The position numbers and the translations under genes are program-made. Below are positions 63,855 through 64,000 of a stretch of 64,000 nt of DNA, piece after piece. How positions within the stretch are numbered: the first letter of the stretch is position 1; every line of letters starts with the position of its first letter. Origin of the DNA: Olsenella sp. KGMB02461 (lineage in GTDB: Bacteria > Actinomycetota > Coriobacteriia > Coriobacteriales > Atopobiaceae); the NCBI RefSeq assembly GCF_012584445.1, contig NZ_JABAHI010000008.1:1302001-1366000 (forward strand), read 5' to 3'. The notes under the pieces were generated by a model. It saw nothing but the letters and a program-made list of their open reading frames with translations, was not told where the DNA came from and made no database searches.

Positions 63855-64000
63855 ATGACCCTCTATTACTTGCCTACCTGCCCTCACTGCCACAGGGTCA
63901 TCAATTGGATCGAGGCCCACGGTCTTACCAATCAATTCGATTTTGTAGACGCCTCCAGAGATCCTGCTGCACAAGAAGCACTCTTTCAGGTCTCTAGCGA
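63855..64000 (+). CDS. Second glutaredoxin-like protein, cut by window end
   Basis: ATG 63855 follows AAGGA by seven bases. The 48 visible residues start MTLYYLPTCPHCHRVINWIE, a glutaredoxin beginning with CPHC in place of CPFC, and continue in line with the upstream gene (DASRDPAAQEALFQVS aligns with DITSDSAAGQRLVEVG). It is therefore a tandem paralogue; its C-terminus is outside the window. Confidence 0.85.
   Translation, partial: MTLYYLPTCPHCHRVINWIEAHGLTNQFDFVDASRDPAAQEALFQVSS

Overview
The window looks like chromosome of a high-GC actinobacterium of class Coriobacteriia, most likely the Olsenella/Atopobium branch (Atopobiaceae). This rests on the actinobacterial fhaA-fhaB-pstP-rodA-pbpA-pknB cell-envelope signalling locus with rodA and pbpA fused into one reading frame, on membrane-bound LuxR-type and XRE regulators, and on very large sortase-anchored surface proteins. 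It is inferred from gene content; no database search was run.

Layout. 1-5632 is an A+T-rich minus-strand block of surface-polysaccharide genes (family 2 glycosyltransferase cut by the window edge, GT32 glycosyltransferase, a polymerase with a Wzz-like front end, acyltransferase, DUF4422 glycosyltransferase), followed by rmlB (5761-6753). 6986-10896 runs on the plus strand: an unrecognised 523-residue protein coupled to a NUDIX hydrolase, ferritin and glutamyl-Q tRNA(Asp) synthetase. 11039-11839 holds tRNA-Ser and two identical tRNA-Arg genes. 12011-17569 is accessory: a small unknown gene and a patatin diverging around a LexA-like palindrome, then a membrane protein with two LuxR-type helix-turn-helix domains diverging from an ABC exporter and a small secreted protein. 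17637-20527 has an XRE membrane regulator, serS and a small membrane protein. A repeat array and tRNA-Leu follow. 21458-31462 is the Ser/Thr kinase, FHA, phosphatase and peptidoglycan-synthesis operon. 31772-48818 is mostly housekeeping (ABC-F, purC, purB, a two-component system, peptidases, three tRNAs) plus a few unknown genes and an iteron-preceded P-loop ATPase. 49153-63093 encodes two giant cell-wall-anchored proteins of about 2,081 and 2,402 residues, and the window ends in two tandem glutaredoxins.

The most striking signal is not a gene. A short element with core GCCGAGAAAC (extended consensus TGCCGAGAAACCC) occurs 11 times exactly by my reading, on both strands, inside genes in different reading frames and repeatedly just after gene ends, sometimes as an inverted pair or at the foot of a hairpin. 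Chance predicts about 0.1 copies. Length, strand balance and terminator association resemble DNA-uptake sequences of other bacteria. I know of no such element described for this group.

Other candidates for new biology are the LuxR/ABC/secreted-protein locus, the ATPase gene behind five regularly spaced ACCAGTAA repeats, the Wzz-Wzy-like fusion, the 523-residue protein with its NUDIX partner, and a solitary IS200/IS605-type right-end hairpin without a transposon.
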